NCBI GenBank assembly: GCA_008933995.1
Contig: WARS01000015.1
Span: 14,888,957 to 14,952,956, forward strand
Reading direction: 5' to 3'
Origin: Datnioides undecimradiatus
Taxonomy: Eukaryota > Chordata > Actinopteri > Lobotiformes > Datnioididae
DNA: 64,000 bases
Shown here: positions 12,341 to 23,954 of the stretch, piece after piece
How positions within the stretch are numbered: position 1 is the stretch's first letter
How the letters are laid out: the number at the start of each line of letters is the position of its first letter
Position numbers and translations under genes: made by a program
The notes under the pieces: generated by a model
Seen by the model: the letters and a program-made list of their open reading frames with translations, nothing else
What the model was told of the DNA's origin: nothing
The model's database searches: none

Positions 12341-12819
12341 GTGTGTGACCAAACGGATGCAATCTGATGCCTGCTATTTTTCATGTTTGTTAACAAAATA
12401 CAATTTGAGGGAGGACCTGAGTACACAGATAAGGACGAAAGCACATTATTTGGCTGAGCTGACGAATAAAGTTAGAAGTCTGCAGTGTGTCTGGAACTAC
12501 AATGAGTTTTCACAAATATGCAGAAATGATTACTGCTTTTTCTGGGTAGTTTAAGAGTCCCGTGTTTTCAAGTGTTGTTTTTTTTTAAATTTCAGTAATT
12601 GCATCATACATTTACTTTGGACATGCAGGTGTACAAGGAGCTTGATTAGATTGTATGAAAGCACTGATAACTGTAAAAAAATAATCTTTCTACCCATCAC
12701 TGCACCTAAAATACATAAATGGCGATAGTTCGCAGTGCAGTTGTCATGAAGCCAAACATTAGCTACTATCTTTTTTGAAAAAAGCAAAGTACCTTTTTTT
12801 TTTTTTTTAGGGGTTAAGT
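12341..12819. other. Noncoding stretch with poly-T
   Basis: No gene seen. Holds a T15 run at 12794-12808. Confidence 0.5.
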
Positions 12820-13490
12820 TTCAGTTTCATTTCGCGTTGGCTGCTATTATCCGATATCCAAGAGGGCTAGAAGGCACAGGTTCGGCAGATTAAGGCTGGG
12901 GATTTCTCTTGACCTTTCAGCCAAATGCCATGCTGTTTGAGGTGTACAAGCTTAATTAGATCTGATCGTCCTGTTGCTTTCTAATCTTTGCCCGGCCAAT
13001 TTTTTTGCATCGCAAATCGCTGTTGTTCATTAGTGGTGTTTAAGATGTGGAGGGCACAGGCTAATGACAAGAGCTAGTGAGGTTGAAATAATCCTGTTGT
13101 TTCTGACGATTCCACATGATGCCCACAACTGTTGCGTAGCCTGCTTTCAAGGAAGTCGCCCATTAATGAGGAGGACAGCCAAGGAAGGTCCGTTTTAGTG
13201 ATGTATATACATCGTCTGGGAGAAGGAAAAAAAAATGACGCGCTCTCCCAGCTAATGTAACCGCCAATTCACAGTGACATTTGCCATTAGCTCCATGCTG
13301 AATTCGACTGGCGACAAAAGCAGAAGAAAAAGCTCAAATCATGCCCAATTAACGGAGGCATCAAACAGTGAAAATCCTAGCAGGAGATTTTACGGGCAGT
13401 GCACGGAGAAAGGTCAGGCTCCAGTGGAACAAGGCAAAGTCACAGGATTTATTAGAACTAATGAGCGCTTTCGTTAGACCGAATTAACGC
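12820..13490. promoter_or_regulatory. Strong CNE-like block
   Basis: About 670 bp of dense, repeat-poor noncoding sequence. Motifs include TTAATTAG at 12952-12959, GCATCGCAAATC near 13007 (octamer-like), CCATTAATGAG near 13160, GCTAATG, CCATTAGC and CAATTAACGG. Frames are broken throughout. Length and motif variety resemble a developmental enhancer of the ultraconserved class. Conservation cannot be seen from one genome. Confidence 0.45.
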
Positions 13491-13504
13491 CGGTACACAA
13501 GCAA

Positions 13505-13523
13505 AAATAAATAAATAAATAAA
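13505..13523. repeat. (AAAT)n microsatellite
   Basis: A tetranucleotide run of about 4.5 units directly after the preceding CNE-like block. Confidence 0.9.
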
Positions 13524-14139
13524 GGAGTCTGAGCATAACATTAGTTTAGTGACACACACAAACACACATATATACTTGACTGGCTGACAGACTGACCCAG
13601 ACACAGACCTAAAATTAATCATGTCCCCTTAAATATGTTTGTCAACTTGAACATTTGTACACATTTTAAAATATTTTTTGCAGTACAGTGTTTCTCATGC
13701 AACATGAGAAGTACATGCAAAAAACAAACCTGAAAATACCAAAATTCATTTATTGAATCTGTATATTTTTACATTTACGTGCTGCTGGTATCAATGTTAA
13801 ATCACACAATTTTCCAAAATTATAGATTTACTTCATTTCATTATAGATTGTATTTTCTTTTGCCTTGACTTAAAAAGGCACAATCCATTATCCAAAAGAA
13901 AATGATGGACTGGCTACCAACATACCATCACTGTCACACAGAACAACAGCTCTTCAATCACAATAACCAACACTAGACAACACCAAAAATCAAAGTTGTG
14001 ATGCTTACAAATGTTGTAAATACTTGATTTACATCAGTAAAGTCAGTAGACATTGGTTTTGGTCCTTTTTGCTAAAGTATAAAAAGGTCGTCACATCATC
14101 TCTAATAACCCAAACCACCTGAGCCTCCTTTTACAGTCT
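13524..14139. other. Noncoding stretch, AT-rich
   Basis: No gene, RNA or repeat family seen. Long AT-rich segments with short frames. Confidence 0.5.
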
Positions 14140-14350
14140 CCCCATTCTAATAATGAGACCGGAGCCCTTGAATAGAGGAGAAAGTATTCATTGAGATGTT
14201 CGATGGATTCTCATACCCCTTGTCTTTCTCCCTCTCTGAAACGATAGAGGTGGAGAGATGTAACGGAGATTGGCTGTGACAGCGCCAAAATGAGGCTAAC
14301 GAATATCCTAATGAGGAAATGCCAGCCATGTTCCCGCGTTCCAACCACAC
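14140..14350. promoter_or_regulatory. CNE-like candidate enhancer
   Basis: TCTAATAATGAGACC, GAGGCTAACGAATATCC and CCTAATGAGG cores lie in a compact repeat-poor block with balanced composition. A 67-codon minus-strand frame across it shows no family features. Confidence 0.3.
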
Positions 14351-15210
14351 CAGATAGCTGGCCTTGAGAGAGAGGAACTGAAGCTACAGCAAAAACTCAC
14401 CAAATAACTGAAACACCAGCATATCCACTACTAATCTTTGAACACATTTAGTACAAATGCTCTCCTTTCTGGATCAAGAGTTTGTTTAAAAGTAATAGTT
14501 CTGAAAAACAGCTTCAACAACTTGACATGGATGTACGTTTTAGCATTTACTCTTGCTTTACTGGTACAACAGGCCTAAAGTTGTGATTCATCAAAAAAAA
14601 AAAAAGCTACTAAGAAGTTGTTGCATGTTGTTTTAGTCATTTCTGTCAATAATGTGGTGATGCAATGTTGCTAGTGGACTCATCAGACTTTGGCATAAAT
14701 CCCTTAGTAGCAAAGTTCAAAAAACTGGCTTTCAGCGATCATGCAGGGGAAATCAAAGGAAATAGAATGCACTGCATGTACGGGACAGATTGTGTGTTGA
14801 GGTGAAAGGCAAAACAAACTAGGAAATGATAGAATCCGATGACATTTGAAACTCTAACCCTGTTTGACTTTAAGTTTTCTTCTTGTGCAATTCCAGAAAA
14901 CACATCATATCTAAAAGCAGTAAAACCGCACAAATATCAGCTCCCTGGAAGTTAATAATTTACACTGTAAATGATAAAGAATCATCTGTATGAGTCAAGA
15001 ATGAAATATATTTAGGACACATTCAGTATGGACCAAATTCTCCACATATAGTAAATGAAAATATACATTTATTCGTATTTCACAAAATAAGTCCACAGAG
15101 TTTTTGGATGGTTTGGACCAAAACAAAAACCTGTTTTGTAAGTGTAGTTTCATATTAATAGTTTCAGATCATTTTCAGCATGGTACACTGCTCCTCCTCT
15201 GTTTTCTCAG
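14351..15210. other. Noncoding stretch, no gene seen
   Basis: Holds an A13-type run near 14593. Frames are short, and no mobile element or RNA gene is recognised. Confidence 0.5.
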
Positions 15211-15348
15211 GACCCTCAGCACACACCTCAGGGACCCCTGGAAGTGCCCAAAGCCCATTTTGACAACCATCGTCCCACTCAGACAAATCGCACTCTCCTT
15301 ATATCTTTCTGACAAGGCTTTTCGGATTCAAGACAAGCCCCGATTGTG
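15211..15348 (+). other. Possible exon after a strong acceptor (weak)
   Basis: A strong acceptor-like tract (CTCCTCCTCTGTTTTCTCAG) ends at 15210. Two plus-strand frames are open after it, one for about 33 codons and the other to about 15349. The peptides match nothing I recognise and no convincing donor follows. Could be a terminal noncoding exon or a cryptic site. Confidence 0.12.
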
Positions 15349-16379
15349 ACGAGTGATAACACTGCACACAGACGTCTCTGAGATCTCTGTGGAAGCTGGA
15401 TTCCATTAGAGAACAACAGGGACGGGCCCCTCAGTCCCCCAGGTCCTAAAGCAGCATATGACACAGAGCCTGAGGGCAGAGGAAGTAACTCAGCCTTACA
15501 TAATTCACTGGACGAGCTTCACAGGAGACAGACTCACTTAATGTGGAGGAGATATTAACGACAGTCCACTGCAACAGTGATACCATAATAATAACGACTT
15601 AAGAACTGACATCTAAAGGTCAAAAGCAAATTCAGAACAGTGCTGACTGGCTGGTCAGCAGAAAATCAACGGACAAGAGTTATAATAACTGATTAAGTAG
15701 TTACAACCTCATAGCTTTAATTTTTTCATTTCTTGACAATGTATTTTGGGTGTTTATCAGAGAGAACGAGACATATTTAACTATTTTTTGGCAAATTTAT
15801 GCGACGTGTTGATCAATGTCAAACAAGCATCTAGAAAAACTATATCATTTTCAAATTTTAAAACGGACTACTTATCATCAGCGGTAATATCCATCATAGG
15901 TTCACAAAAAAATGTATCTCGTACAAAAACTTAAGCTAATGAAAAAGAGGGTTTGCGTACATTTCCTTCACTGATTAATGGCAGAAACGCGACAGCAATG
16001 AGTGCTTTACAACTAGGATGATGATTTTCCATCATTTCCATATAAAATATTATGCATGGAAGATGCTGCAAGGCTATACCACTTGTAATCAACCCCCTTT
16101 CTAGGAATGGTTATGTTCATTCAACACTCTTGTGTAAATTAAGATTAATTAAGAGACATGGGAAAAGTAGAGATAACCTATACCTAACTATACCTGGGAT
16201 TATGATCTCCTGATGATTTGCATGATATGGACTGGACTGTACTGTTTGTATTAAATGACAAGGTCCTGATCGGACTAGACACATCAGAGAGGAGGAAACT
16301 GGAACCAGTGGGTGTTTGATTTGTGAAAACCTCTTCTATAGCATGTGTACATCCCGACATGTTGAGGGATGATGAGGTT
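15349..16379. other. Noncoding stretch, no gene seen
   Basis: No coding signature, RNA gene or mobile element recognised. AT-rich in the middle. Confidence 0.5.
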
Positions 16380-16570
16380 GGTTAGGGTAGCGTAGTGGTA
16401 GTAGGAGGAGGGGAGGTGCGGGTTGGGGGATGGAGGGGTTGGCATATGGTCACATGAGAAGCACTATCACGAGTTCGAGAGCCAAAGCCCTGCCTTGTGT
16501 ATGATATGCATTGTGGCAACAAACATGGATCGCGTGTTTCTGAAGCGTCTAGGTTGTACGAACGGACAAC

Positions 16571-16640
16571 GGATGGGTGAGGGGTGAGGGGTGAGGGATA
16601 AGGGGTGATGGGGTGGAGGAGGGGTTACGGTTTGGGGACG
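16571..16640 (+). repeat. G-rich 7-bp minisatellite, G-quadruplex-capable
   Basis: Four tandem near-copies of GGGGTGA start at 16575, followed by further GGGG runs. G-tracts of three or four at 16575-16577, 16581-16584, 16588-16591, 16595-16597, 16602-16605 and 16610-16613 are separated by 3-4 bases. This satisfies the G3+N1-7 quadruplex pattern more than once. A second G-rich patch precedes it at about 16400-16440. The complementary Pro/Ser-rich frames are artefacts. Confidence 0.9.
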
Positions 16641-16659
16641 TGTGACGCTGGCCTGAATT

Positions 16660-16960
16660 GAAAAGAGCCACCTTTTGATTTTGGATGGGCCCCGTTCCTG
16701 GCAGGCTGGCCGGCCATAAGGCGGGGTGGGGCCTGAGGATAATGGCAGCAGAAGGGAGAGGAGGCCGACAGCTGGCGAATTCTGCCCCAATATGTTTCCA
16801 TGAAAGAGGCGAGGAAATTTCAGAAGACGCGATGCCCGAACGACACGCTCGGCGGCAAAAGGGAAGATTAAAAATAAAATTAGTTAACATCTTGCCCGTT
16901 TCACCCCACGATGCACATTTTAGCACAGGAGGGGGAGGGGGGTTGATTGTGATGCCCATT
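16660..16960. promoter_or_regulatory. CNE-like candidate regulatory block
   Basis: GC-richer and CpG-containing (ACGCGATGCCCGAACGACAC near 16827), then AT-rich with AAAATTAGTTAAC. Flanked upstream by the G-quadruplex tract and downstream by another G-run (16930-16940). A 161-codon plus frame starts inside but has no family resemblance. Confidence 0.3.
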
Positions 16961-17029
16961 CACATTACAACTTACCAACAAATCAAAACAAAAAAAACCT
17001 TGCAGTTAATTAGAAGAAGTCATGTGTCA

Positions 17030-17560
17030 CCTCCTGAAGCTCGTTCAGCACACACAGATGTGGCCTGGAGTGTTTTAAGCCACTTTCCATCATCTCCCTT
17101 TCTCTCTCCTCCCTCCATGCATATCCTGTTTTCCCATCCTAAGCATATTGTGAATCTAAAATGCAAATGACTCCCTCTTTTTTCCCCCTTCTTTTAAAAT
17201 TTTTTTTCTACCTCCAATCACCATGCCTCTAATGAGGTGTAAAATATGTGCATTAATGACAGAAAAGTTATTTAGATCTGGGGGAGAGTTAATTGGTTTT
17301 AATCACAGCCTACATCCATCTGGTTATGCGAGACAACAAACTACTTCATCCTGATGCCTCATTAGACATATTGTGAGTCGCTACAACTAAAGGAGACGCT
17401 CATCTTCAACTAGCTTCCCTTACACACATGCACTGTTCAGCTGCAAAGTGTTTATAATCAGGCTGTGCAGATAAAATGTGGTCCACGTGCCCTTTGACCA
17501 AAAGAGCTTTGTATGAAAGCCTCTGTCACTGCTAGTTCCTTAATAGGACCACATGAAATT
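17030..17560. promoter_or_regulatory. CNE-like block with POU octamer
   Basis: A perfect octamer ATGCAAAT lies at 17161-17168. Homeodomain cores follow: TCTAATGAGG near 17229, GCATTAATGAC at 17250-17260, TTAATTGG at 17289-17296 and CTCATTAGAC near 17358. Repeat-poor and noncoding. POU/homeodomain co-occurrence suggests a neural or progenitor enhancer, an inference only. Confidence 0.4.
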
Positions 17561-19899
17561 CATATCAAAGCGTGTAGCCGTGATGTTTACATACTACTGA
17601 AAAAAAAATAGCTACCCTGGTTTGTACTTCCAGTCAGCATTGACCTTCTATATATCTTTAAATATATCCAAGTGCTTTGTGTTGTCTGGATGCAATCATG
17701 ACTAGAAGAACCACAGCAGGAAGCCAAAAGGAGACATGATAGCTGGACGGGATTAGAAAAAACAAAACAAAACTCACCTAAAATCATGCTTAGTTAAATA
17801 TTGTAGAAAAACATTATTAGTTTGCAAACATGTTTGACAGGAATATTTTGCAACTCAGAGATCCATTCATGAAAGAGTTTCCTCATGTCGATGGAAGAGT
17901 TTGCAGATGCAGATTAGTCACATATGATTACAGATTGCAATAAAGTTGGAAATGGAAATGGAAATTGTGTGTAAAACAACACATATCTTTCTTAAAACAG
18001 CAATTTGAACTTTTGCACAGAAGCAGCGTAATCCAATAATAGCAGCGGAGTAGTCAGGCATTTTATTTTATAACCAACATTACTTTCTTACAAGAAAACT
18101 CCAAAACAAGTTAAGATTTCTCATTCATGATTTAAACACCATAAGAAGAGTGTCCTCTTCATCAACATCACACCTTCAAGTATTATCCTAACCCCTTCTG
18201 AGCTAGATCTTATACTAACTGTCACTAAGTGCGCCTTCATATGTTTCAGTTTTCCTTTAGTTACTGCTAAAGCTTCATCTCCATGACATCCCCAAGTGGT
18301 CACATAAGTTTAAAAACATTAATTATGCCTCAGGGGAGCATACATTTTGTGTCATCGTCTTGAAGACTTTCTGATGGTGGGGAAGGGTCTCTTTAACCAA
18401 AGCACTCTGCTATCTGCTGTCTGTCTCCATCCGCTAAGCCTTAAGATGCTCTCACCATCTGTTGGCAGTGTGACCATGTCCAAAGGACCATGTTTCTGAG
18501 GATCCTAACAGGCCGAGAACTAAAATGTGTGAACTGCAGGCCTGCTAATCTGAAGTGTTGATAAGAGGCTTGAAAACATACCACGTGTGATTTACACCAT
18601 AAAAACTAGGAGTTCACTGGGGATTCAGCCAAGACCCAGAGGGACTCAATATGCACCTCAGGGTTCTTTAAACACATAAAGCCCCAAATCATTTCTTGTT
18701 GTAATTTTGCAAGTAGGGACTTCGAGTTTTCTTCAAGACTTGACAACGCCTGCTTGTTCGTTTGAAGATCTAAATTCTGACCTCACACGGAGGGAGTCAT
18801 GTCATGCTGAATGTTTGCTGAAGTTTTCAAACTGAAGGAACAAACTTTATTGCAGATGACAAGTGCACGTGGGAGAAGGAGGAATCTGCAGCTAGGTTTC
18901 CCCATGTGCCTCATTAACCATTAGCATTTGACTGAGAGGTTGCATTACTGTATACGCCCCTACGATTCATACTGTCACTTACTATAGTCCATCTTCATTT
19001 TATACTGCAGGCTTTTAATGGGCTCTGTTCATGCACGTCAGCTGAAGTTGTTTTGTACAGGTGTCGCCTAACCCACAGTTACATTTGTTTCTGTCCAAAC
19101 CATGTGAGAGTTGCTATGTTTTTGGGTTTGTTTCATGTACGATCACTCTGACCCAACTACAAACAAACTAGTTAATGAACAAGGCATTCATTTAATTTAA
19201 CAGCGTGTGTAATTTTAATATGTGTTATTCCACCAGGACAATGGCACAGACTTGCAACAAAATCTGACTCTAATTTCTGTAACTTTATCTGGGAGGGTCT
19301 GAGGGATACACTAATTACCTGTGAGGAAGATATCTAACTAATAATGTCCCTAAAAGGAACAGCTAAATTTGTGTGTGAATATACTCTTTTGTCAGCTGTT
19401 GTTACTACTTTTTGTGTCTAACTAGTAAAAGACTGCTGCATGTGTTCATCAGTAGAGATAATGCTGGGCCAATACCAAGAGACCACCATGCATACACAAG
19501 CTTTCTGTATGATAAAAGACCAAGTGAAAGCTACTGAGGCAAAGAGAATATTGGGACCAAAGACTTTTCTATATTTATTGTGATGCAGCCACAAGCCCTT
19601 CTGTTTGTTGTTGTCCAAGAAATTCTGACTGATTAGAAAAACATACATGTTAATTATAGAAATCAGTATAGTTGCAGGCTTGCGGGGAATAAGAAAAGTC
19701 GTGCAATTTACTGATTTGCAGGATGCGACGGTTAAACCAGCAGCAGCAGTGATGGAAATTGCTGTGGTAATAATTAAGAAGACCTTAGCATATTTAGCTA
19801 AATTAAGCAGCCGGATCAGCTCCATATTTACTGTGTCGTTTTCTGGCTAATTTGCCTCACGTCCTTATGTGTGGTGTCAAAAATACTCTCTGGGTGTTT
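17561..19899. other. Noncoding stretch, no gene seen
   Basis: No gene or repeat family recognised over about 2.3 kb. A small repeat-poor piece near 18890-18950 (CTCATTAACCATTAGC) could be a minor regulatory element. A 135-codon minus-strand frame at 19418-19825 has no convincing family features. Confidence 0.45.
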
Positions 19900-20120
19900 A
19901 CATTGGGTTCCTGCTTTCCTGCTCGTTCATTCTGATTGACATTTTTAAACCTATAGAGCCTGAGTGTACTGATTCCCAACTAACGACAAATTGCACACCC
20001 AGGAAATGATGTGTGGTGACAATCATTAAGGAATACCGACCTTTGACACCTAATCATGGAAACAGTATGCAAGTGGTACTGATAATTATCTGTGGGAGTG
20101 TCAGTGTGTGTGCGTGTATG
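19900..20120. promoter_or_regulatory. CNE-like candidate (weaker)
   Basis: Compact repeat-poor block with AATCATTAAGG near 20022, CCTAATCATGG near 20050 and CTGATAATTATC near 20079. The last carries a GATA-type core next to AATTA. No coding frame. Confidence 0.25.
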
Positions 20121-21199
20121 GGGTATTTATTCAATGAATGTTCGTACAGATCCGATGCTGGCCATCCTTGACTGTAAAAGGCCACTGTAGTTTAATGGTG
20201 CATTAATAAACATCACATTGTCAAGTAAAAATTTCCAAATCCTAAATAATTTTTCATAAAGTCTGTACACAAAGAATACTTCAAAACGTCAGGCCCTGCT
20301 AACAATTACTAGTGTGACCTCTGACATCCGAAGCTTTAAGTGTAATGTTTCCAGCAGACAGACAAAAATAAACACATTAACCACTGGTTGGTTTGATTCT
20401 TAGAAAATCTCTTTGCACTTGTCTGTGCTTCTTGCATGCTTGTTGTGAGAGAGTGGTTTGATTTTTTTAATTAAATTATATTTTTGATTCGGCTGTCAGC
20501 CCCTAGTTTATGTTACAGAACAATTAAAACATGTCTTAAGACCTTAAAATACAACTTTATTCTCAAACAAGAATAATAAAACAAAAAAAATGTAGTCAAG
20601 TTGTGTCTGGTGTTATTCCATTATGCCATTTCCACAAATATAAACCAGTAAGGGAATATTTCAAATCTCCGGATCATGGTGAAGGCCTCAACTGCATAAA
20701 TGTGTCCTTGCAACAGTGTTGCATCATGGGACTGCCTGTGTTCAAAAGGTTGATGGGGAGGATCCAGGCAAACACACACAGAGAGCACTGAGGCTGTAAA
20801 ACCACAGTGGATTTTTACATCTGTCTGGCCTCATTGCTATGCATAGAGCCCCGAGCCACATTTCTCTGCTTCCACCGAGGGGTAGAGCACATTGGCTATG
20901 CCACTGCCCTGACAGATTACTGCCCTAAACAGTGGTGCCCCCGCCAGTGAGAAAGAGGCCTGCCAGCAACAGCTGTCCTTTAGCATTGGAAATGCTAAGT
21001 TCCCCTTTGACGAAGACCGAACAGGAATGAGTGTCAACAATGCTTCGCCCTGGAGTGGTTGCTAACATCTTGTAACTTTCTGTGCTATGAACCACTTCTG
21101 TTGGATACTTTTAGATCAACAGAGCAGCCCGGTTGTAATATGTATGGTAATTTTTCATTTTTGGCCCCTCTGCTGCATGTTGTAGAGTATAGAGAAAAA
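20121..21199. other. Noncoding stretch, no gene seen
   Basis: No gene recognised. Short A/T homopolymers near 20465 and 20583. Confidence 0.5.
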
Positions 21200-21740
21200 A
21201 AACAAAAAACAGTGTCAACAGTGCTCTTGAACTTGAGCGGCACGCTAGCCGGCTGCTATGCAAATGAGACCAGAGGAGAGGAAAGCAAACAAATCTGTTA
21301 ATTGATACATCCCGTCGGTGAAGGGCCTCGAGGATTACCTGGAAGAGCCGGAGTGTCATTGTCTGACGGCTGCGACACACAGCAGGAGTTTAAAGTGCAT
21401 CTAATGGGGATGTTAGCGGTCGTCCTCGACAGGCTAATGGCAACCATTTTGTAGGCTGTGGAGAGGTACCCAAGCTGTCAAGGGCCAGGCATTCGGAGTG
21501 ACCGCAGTGACACATGGTGACCCCGGCATACAAGTGTGCAGGTAAGTTCAACAGCCTCTCCAGAAAAAAGCAGTTCGTGGCAAGAAGACACTAATTAAGG
21601 TAACACGTGTGGCTAAGTCCCACAAGTGTAGCACACAGTTGGAGTGTATACTGAACCTTGTCATGTAGGTCACTTTGGAGCTTTTAGCAAAGCTATGCAT
21701 ATTAATGGACCCCTGCTACAGCAGTCACTGCCTCAGCGCT
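21200..21740. promoter_or_regulatory. Strong CNE-like block with POU octamer
   Basis: A perfect octamer ATGCAAAT lies at 21258-21265, followed by CTGTTAATTGAT near 21295, GCATCTAATGG, GGCTAATGGCAACC, CACTAATTAAGG near 21591 and ACACGTGTGG near 21604. Repeat-poor, with broken frames and slightly raised GC. Typical enhancer-like density over about 500 bp. Confidence 0.4.
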
Positions 21741-22919
21741 CATGGGGGGGTTTGTGTACTAACTGTGGGGCTCTTTTCTGAAACATATGCATTGCAAATT
21801 GAGATTACGGCTGGTTACAGTTAGCACAGGTCCCTGTGGCATTATTTAGCCATAACAAAAATAAGAGTACATGATGCCGAAAGAATTATGAGTTACCCAT
21901 GTATGAAATTATTACAGTATAAGAGGTGTAGAGAGATGACCATATGGTTAGTAGTAACAAAATACATCTACCATATGACTGAAACACAAATGAATTCAGG
22001 TAAATAAGCAGCTATTTACCTGGACATCAGGTGGCATGTTGACAACATGTTTAAAACATAACTCACTACATCATTCCATATGGTTTCATGTTCTTGAAGG
22101 CTTAAATCGCTTCTGTCGCTTGGTTTTAGCAATCATGTAGTAACACAGAACGTGTGAGTAAGCCAGTAAAATATAAACAATATAGTGGTGAATAATTGGT
22201 AACTCTTTACCTCAAATACAGTTAGTACAGTAATGTATTCATTACATTTATAGCACCTAAACAAAAGCTTTGTAACAGCTAGATTTCACATTTCAACTGA
22301 TATGTGGCCTCCATGAGCCACTGTATTACTTGAAGTGTGATGCAGGGACATTGCTGTGGTGTGCCTTATCTAGATGACCCTAGTTCTTTACATTTCAGCT
22401 GTCTTTTGTTTGGGGTGGGCGGGGATAATAGATCCAAACATGTGACCAGACTGCCAAGTTATAAAATATGGTAAAAAGATTGAAACCAGCGAGCCAATGA
22501 TATTTGAATGAAATGTTCAATCACATATGGGTCTAATGGGCTGCTGTTTCTAAAAATGCGAGCTCTTTCACAAAAGGAAAGTCTAACATCATATAATAAA
22601 AAATTCGGCATTGAAAAAAACTCTGATAGCTACACTGACACAATGGATGTTTTCAGGACTTGTACATTACAATACACTGATAAATCCATGGGTTGGGTCA
22701 GCAGAGAGGAATATGAAGCTGCTCTTCAGGTGCTGTATGACTGCCGATTTGACCCGCAGTGTCTTGTTGTGTGCGCGCCTTTACTCTGATACCCTTCAGT
22801 TCAGCGGCATGCATGTGGCACAGATCTTCAGCTGAGCCTCACAAATCGTCTGCCGCCACGTCAGTCAAGCCTTGTTTACAGATATCTAACATCCTTTCCT
22901 TCTCGCTTGGCTGTCTTGC
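21741..22919. other. Noncoding stretch, no gene seen
   Basis: No gene or mobile element recognised. Frames near 22500-22940 are short and overlapping. Confidence 0.5.
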
Positions 22920-23520
22920 TGCGAAGTCGGTCGGGGATGTGTGATGTACATCATCGGTAATCAGATAAGTTGGGTACCATCCTCCTGCTTTCTCTCCAAA
23001 ACAACATGTCCACTGAACTGAAAGCCAGAGTGCAACTGTCACATTAGCTGCCAGAGAGTACTCACTCCGCTACATGCCTGGTAAACAAACCCCGAAAGAT
23101 GTTTTGCATGACAGACAGACTGACGGCTCTTTCAGGCGAGGCCAGAGCGTCGCCGAAATGAGCCGCCATCCTCTCCTCTCTGTTGTCAGTTGAAACTCTT
23201 TAACCAATTAAAATGGCAGCGCAGGGCGCATATTTGAATATGCATGACAGAATGTTGCATTTATGAAAAAAAGGGGTTGAAACTGCTAATTATGTGGTCA
23301 ACAGTCTATCACTGAGCTGTTTTACCTTCTATTTAATTTGCACATGAAATCTCCACTTTCATGAGGGCAACCTGCATTTTGATCTCACATTGAATTGTGC
23401 AAGCTTTCAAGTGTTCCGCTTTAATGAGGCATTTCATATTCACTGAAAGGGATTCTGTCAAAGAATAGTGATAAAACCTCCCCAATCCCAACTAACTGTT
23501 GTTTGTCACTTTTCATAATG
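22920..23520. promoter_or_regulatory. Strong CNE-like block
   Basis: CCAATTA at 23204-23210, POU-like ATATGCAT at 23238-23245, CTAATTATG near 23286, and CTTTAATGAGGC and ATGAGGGC phrases. The sequence is evenly complex and repeat-poor for about 600 bp with no coding frame. One of the clearest enhancer-textured blocks in the window. Confidence 0.42.
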
Positions 23521-23828
23521 AGCTTCAGCCTTGTTATATTTCCTTTTCCTGTAGATCATAATGGAGTTGTCACAGTTTTTCACCTCCCTATAGCTATGTT
23601 CTCCTGTGGAGGCGATGCTGGGCGGTTAAAGTTATCACTTGATGAGTTTTTGCTCTGAGCACTCTGGCAAAGTTGGACAATTATTTTTGAATCCCTGGGC
23701 TCTCAGAGGAGTGCACATGAAGGAAACAGCCAATTATGGAATGTGATTTATTAAAATGTAAGAAGAAAAAAAAGCAGCGTTTGTGATGTTGATGGAAATG
23801 TCATTAGTCCAAAAATGAAATGTTTACA

Positions 23829-23954
23829 TCTGAATGACTCATGTGGTTAAGGTCACGAAAATAGCTTGCGATCGCTAAACACTTCATTAATGTATATGTA
23901 GTTTACTCTGCCAAATTCAGAAAGTACAGTCATTCAGAATGTTTCTGAATGACT
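23829..23954. repeat. Hairpin with a third direct copy of its arm
   Basis: AGTCATTCAGAA (23928-23939) and its exact reverse complement TTCTGAATGACT (23943-23954) form a 12-bp perfect stem with a 3-base loop. The 11-mer TCTGAATGACT occurs again at 23829-23839, where it runs into an AP-1 site TGACTCA (23835-23841). Three occurrences of an 11-mer in 126 bases is not expected by chance. Confidence 0.85.

Noticed and set aside
16469-16482. GAGTTCGAGAGCC as a tRNA B box
   Set aside because: No A box upstream and no cloverleaf-forming arms found.
18448-18470. CACCATCTGTTGGCAGTG as a CTCF site
   Set aside because: At least three mismatches to the core CTCF consensus at informative positions.
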